Assembly: GCA_015179025.1 (NCBI GenBank)
Contig: WHUX01000566.1
Coordinates: forward strand, 1-19,229
Source of the DNA: Terfezia claveryi
Taxonomy: Eukaryota > Ascomycota > Pezizomycetes > Pezizales > Pezizaceae
Reading direction: 5' to 3'
DNA length: 19,229 nt
The position numbers and the translations under genes were made by a program. Shown in pieces: positions 16,296-19,229 of the stretch; the stretch's first letter is position 1; each line of letters begins with the position of its first letter. The notes below the pieces were generated by a model that had not been told where the DNA came from, searched no databases, and saw nothing but the letters and a program-made list of their open reading frames with translations.

Positions 16296-17890
16296 CCCTC
16301 CTTTAATTACTAGCCACCTTCACACCTATATTTATAGCAAGGTATATCAATTGTTCTCCTGTTACATACTTTGTCAGCATATCTACTGTACTAAGCAATG
16401 CTTCTTCCATACATTCCTGTACAAAGTTATATTATCACTGAATATATTTTATTCATTTATGAAAGTCTAGATTATATGAGAGATTTACCTCTTCTTTATT
16501 GTTTGTCTACAGCCAAATTTTAGACTTAACACTATAATAATCTAGCAACTTTCTAACCCATAGTGCATCTTGTACCCTTGCCCTCATGGCAATATATTTC
16601 ACTTCTGTAGATAACAATATAGTTACATTCTGGTTCTAAGAGAACTATCCCATCAGTGACTTCTCAACTATAATCAAAATTCTAGTTGTTGTCTTTTGCT
16701 CTAATACTTCTTCTTTTATATTAGTATAGATATCGACATGTCTTATATCTTCTCTTTTGAGACTTATTCTTAGGTCTCTTGTTTCCAGCAAATATATAAC
16801 AACCTTAAGTGCCTTTTTCTAGTCATAAGCTGAAGACTTGGATGCTATAATGGATAGTCTTTGAACTACATAGTAAATATTAAGTAAACACATTTGAGCA
16901 ATATATAGGAGTTACTCTGTTATTGTCTACAATTTCTAAATATCATATTTGTCATATATTTCCTATAGTCTATCCTCCAAGTAAGGGCCTTTTACTATGT
17001 AAGCTATCTTAACTTCTCTTGTCCTACTTCTTAATCTGATCTGCCCTTAGTATAACTACCTTATCTTTATACCATATAAATATTATCTTTAGATAGTGCT
17101 ATAGTAGGTCTCGTTCTTTTAGTATAAAGAATTCTCTCATAGTCTCTTCCTAATTACTTGCTGTCTTATAAGTTGAAAAGCTATATAGAAAATCATTGAT
17201 ATAGATTACTATTAGTTCTCTATTTGATAGTTAATAATATAGCTTTAAGTTGTCTTTATATTAAATAAATCCTTAGCCCTTTAGAATATTATCAATTACC
17301 TTATTCCAATTATATACTACTTGCTTTATCCCATAAAATGACTTTTTAAGCAACTACATCTTGCTTTTTATAGCTTATTGATCAACTATATATAGGATTT
17401 CTTGAAGAGGACTATTAAGAAAAGTACCTTCAATATCATATTACTATATGATCAGCTTGTTTTAATACTGAGGCAGAGCAAGATTTACCAGGTTTTTTTA
17501 TGACAAACTGGGGTATAGGTCCCATAGAGATTATACTCTATACCTACCTTCTACAAAAAACTCTAAGCTGTTAGATGAACTTTAAAGTGCTTTAAATCAT
17601 TGAGCACTTTATTAGTTTTTTCTCTTAGTATCCACTTGGTGTCAATTATCTTAGCTCTCTTAAGTACCTTATTTATCTACTCATAAATATCCTATTTAGT
17701 AAGAAGCTTAAGTTCTCTCTTAATAGCTTGCTCCTATTTGCTCTTATCTGCTAAGCTAAAGGCTTTACTCATTATCAGATAGCTTTTAGAAATATGCTTA
17801 TAAGCTAGGTCTTGGTCTAGCTATTTAGGAGAAATACTAGCTATACTTCTAGTAGTACATCATAGCATAAATGAAGTTAGTACAGTTGTT
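16296..17890 (-). pseudogene. Ty1/copia Pol fragment: reverse transcriptase and RNase H
   Basis: From right to left, the frame gives LTKxDIYExINKVLKRAK and IIDTKWILRERTNKVLNDLK, then YTPVCHKK, motif A YDIEGTFLNSPLQEILYIVD, KKSFYGIKQ, motif C IVIYINDFL (17192-17203; YVDD is usual) and, further on, RNase H with LSTEVKYIAMRARVQDALWV and VDMLTKYVTGEQLIY (the ADxLTK end). This is the standard copia order, reverse transcriptase then RNase H. Stops are mostly TAG/TAA at places of expected Gln or Trp, with few indels in the RT part. Gag, protease and integrase should lie to the right but are replaced by the Ty3/gypsy start, so the element is truncated. Confidence 0.82.
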
Positions 17891-17915
17891 TCAACTATGT
17901 GCTTGGTCTTAATTT

Positions 17916-17982
17916 GACACTCAAACAGGCTTGTTTGGGTGTTATACTGTTTTGATACTCAAACAGGCTTGTTCAGGTATTG
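17916..17982. repeat. Paired 26-bp palindromes in direct repeat
   Basis: ACACTCAAACAGGCTTGTTT (17917 on, to 17942) is a near-palindrome, with ACACTCAAACA pairing to TGTTTGGGTGT. A second copy at 17955-17980 (ATACTCAAACAGGCTTGTTC) repeats it 38 bp later, with C/T and G/A differences. They sit at the copia/gypsy boundary and could be part of the gypsy LTR start. Confidence 0.6.
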
Positions 17983-18535
17983 TCGATAGGTAATTGTTAT
18001 CTTAGCTTCTAAGATAGAAATCTTAGGAAGGTTATTCCTTCCATGGCCTTAGCCTGGAATCATGTATATATATCTTTGTTTCTCTGCCCTCTTATTGGAT
18101 CTCTATCTAATGTCTTATATATTCAATACAGAACCTTACTTCCCTTATACTAGTATACCTTTTCTGTATACCCCCTTGCCTTATGAACAAGTTTGCAGTA
18201 CAGCTGCCTCCTTTCGACACATATAGCAACTATTTCAATGTATCTCTACCTCTTGTCATTGTCTTCTATTCTAGCTTTCCCCTAGTCATACACATAGTAT
18301 TCCTATATATATATTATCCTAGCCCTGCTCTTGCTCCAGTATACCCCTTGGTCACCTTATTCCTCAAAGCCCATATTATACTATGTTGGATGACTCTGAT
18401 TAACTAGTATACCTAATAGCTACATAAGACTCTACTCTCACTACTAGGTTTCGAGCTTGGCAAGCCCTACCTATCCCTATAAACTAGGCTTACTTCAGCA
18501 GTTATCACTAGACCATTATCGATATATACCTTGCC
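17983..18535 (+). other. Putative 5' LTR and leader of the Ty3/gypsy element
   Basis: No coding motif is visible. TATA-like runs occur at 18063-18071 and 18303-18314. A 74-codon frame at 18183-18407 is rich in Leu, Tyr, Ile and Val but has no recognised motif. Its position before Gag suggests LTR plus leader, which is inference. Confidence 0.35.
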
Positions 18536-19229
18536 ATGGATACTCTAGGCCAACAACTGGAATCAGCCATATATAAAGTCCAATAATAATAGACCAAGAC
18601 TAATGATGAGGTCATAATACTTACAAAAGATCTTCTCTTATATTAGGCCGATATTGCCTCTAGCTAAAGCAATCTCGCAACTACTCAGAATAACTTACTC
18701 AATGAAAGAAGAAACATTCAAACTCTAAATAGAGCCCTAGATATAATTGGAAGCCAAGTAGCTCCTGTACTCTAAGTATTCTAGGCACCAAAGACCAGGA
18801 TTCCCCCACCCTACCAAAGTTTAATAGTGACAGAACTTACTGGAAAGCCTGGAAAAATTCTATTAAGATCAAACTGAATAGGGATGCTACAAAGTTCTCT
18901 ACCTTTTAGTACTAATTAGCCTATATATATGGCCTATTAGAGGGCATAGCTTTAGACCAAGTCCAACCTTATATACTCAATAACTGCTTCAACCTCCCTA
19001 ATGTTGCTACTCTATTCATAATCCTTGACTATGCTTTTAGAGACTCAGACCCTATAAGTATAGCAACTTGTACTCTCTAAGAACTAAAATAGAAAGGTCA
19101 TGACCTCTCAGTACATGTGGCCAAATTTTCAAGGTTAGTAGTAGAGGTAGAGTGGAATGATCAGGTGAAGTAGAAACAATTCGAGAAAGGCCTTAATATT
19201 GAGCTTAAAAAGGCCCTCCTGCAATCTCC
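17990..19229 (+). mobile_element. Ty3/gypsy element, 5' part
   Basis: A Ty3/gypsy Gag frame begins at 18536 and runs off the window. The preceding 17983-18535 is AT- and pyrimidine-rich, contains several TATATA runs, and is presumably the 5' LTR and leader. I cannot fix the LTR ends or the primer-binding site because the 3' LTR is outside the window. The start at 17990 is therefore approximate. Confidence 0.55.
18536..19229 (+). pseudogene. Ty3/gypsy Gag, partial and RIP-damaged
   Basis: ATG at 18536 opens MDTLGQQLESAIYKVQ, followed by TAA TAA TAG, then LTKDLLLY, NNLLNERRNIQTLNRALD and KTRIPPP. A +1 shift near 18820 leads into the conserved Gag core: KFNSDRTYWKAWKNSIKIKL, LEGIALDQVQPYI, ILDYAFRDSDP and KFSRLVVEVEWND. 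The spacing of the W..W, LEG.AL..V, F.DP and F..L......W signatures is that of the retrotransposon Gag family, which forms the particle that packages element RNA. Many stops are TAA or TAG at Gln-like positions. The frame runs off the window end. Confidence 0.75.

Noticed and set aside
18183..18407. Hydrophobic 74-codon frame resembling a membrane peptide
   Set aside because: It lies in the presumed LTR/leader of a Ty3/gypsy element in AT-rich DNA, where Tyr, Ile and Leu codons are common by composition.

Overview
The window looks like a transposon-filled stretch of a filamentous ascomycete genome (Pezizomycotina). The reasons are several Tad1-like LINE retrotransposons with a C-terminal RNase H and CCHC knuckle, a pogo-like DNA transposon with a short fungal-type intron, Ty1/copia and Ty3/gypsy remnants, and an AT-rich half whose decay pattern fits repeat-induced point mutation (RIP: CpA to TpA, seen as TpG to TpA on the other strand). 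I see no intact host gene, rRNA, tRNA or CRISPR array.

Layout. 1-1720: broken LINE ORF1-like pieces on the minus strand, with an out-of-place RNase H fragment between them. 1721-4609: no recognisable gene, but several short palindromes and tandem repeats. 4610-4985: a hydrophilic minus-strand reading frame of unknown nature. 4981-12570: a nested stack of LINE copies, all on the minus strand. The oldest copy (A) is split by a 4.3-kb copy (B, 5819-10163) flanked by a 14-bp target duplication, and by a 0.6-kb copy (C, 11139-11741) flanked by an 11-bp duplication. B is itself split by a 1252-bp pogo-like element (7238-8489). A degenerate tandem repeat (11818-12110) also lies inside A.

12571-12917 is an unexplained junction, after which base composition changes sharply to AT-rich. 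12918-15660 is a plus-strand LINE (D) whose reading frame stays open in one register for 2.2 kb apart from in-frame stops, so it decayed by point mutation and not by indels. An inverted-repeat element packed with GTCTC/GAGAC motifs (15125-15413) interrupts its 3' part. 15911-17890 is a RIP-damaged Ty1/copia element on the minus strand (RNase H, RT, 3' LTR edge). 17990-19229 is the start of a Ty3/gypsy element on the plus strand, with Gag running off the window end.

How it fits together. These are selfish elements inserted into one another, so the window can be read as a layered history: A, then B and C, then the pogo element in B. The left 12.6 kb decayed mainly by frameshift and insertion, the right part mainly by RIP-like mutation. 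The best candidates for something new are the pogo-like element that lost its whole DDE catalytic core yet kept a spliceable frame, the GTCTC-rich inverted-repeat element, and the conserved hairpins in the LINE 3' tails. I found no evidence of a new multi-gene system.
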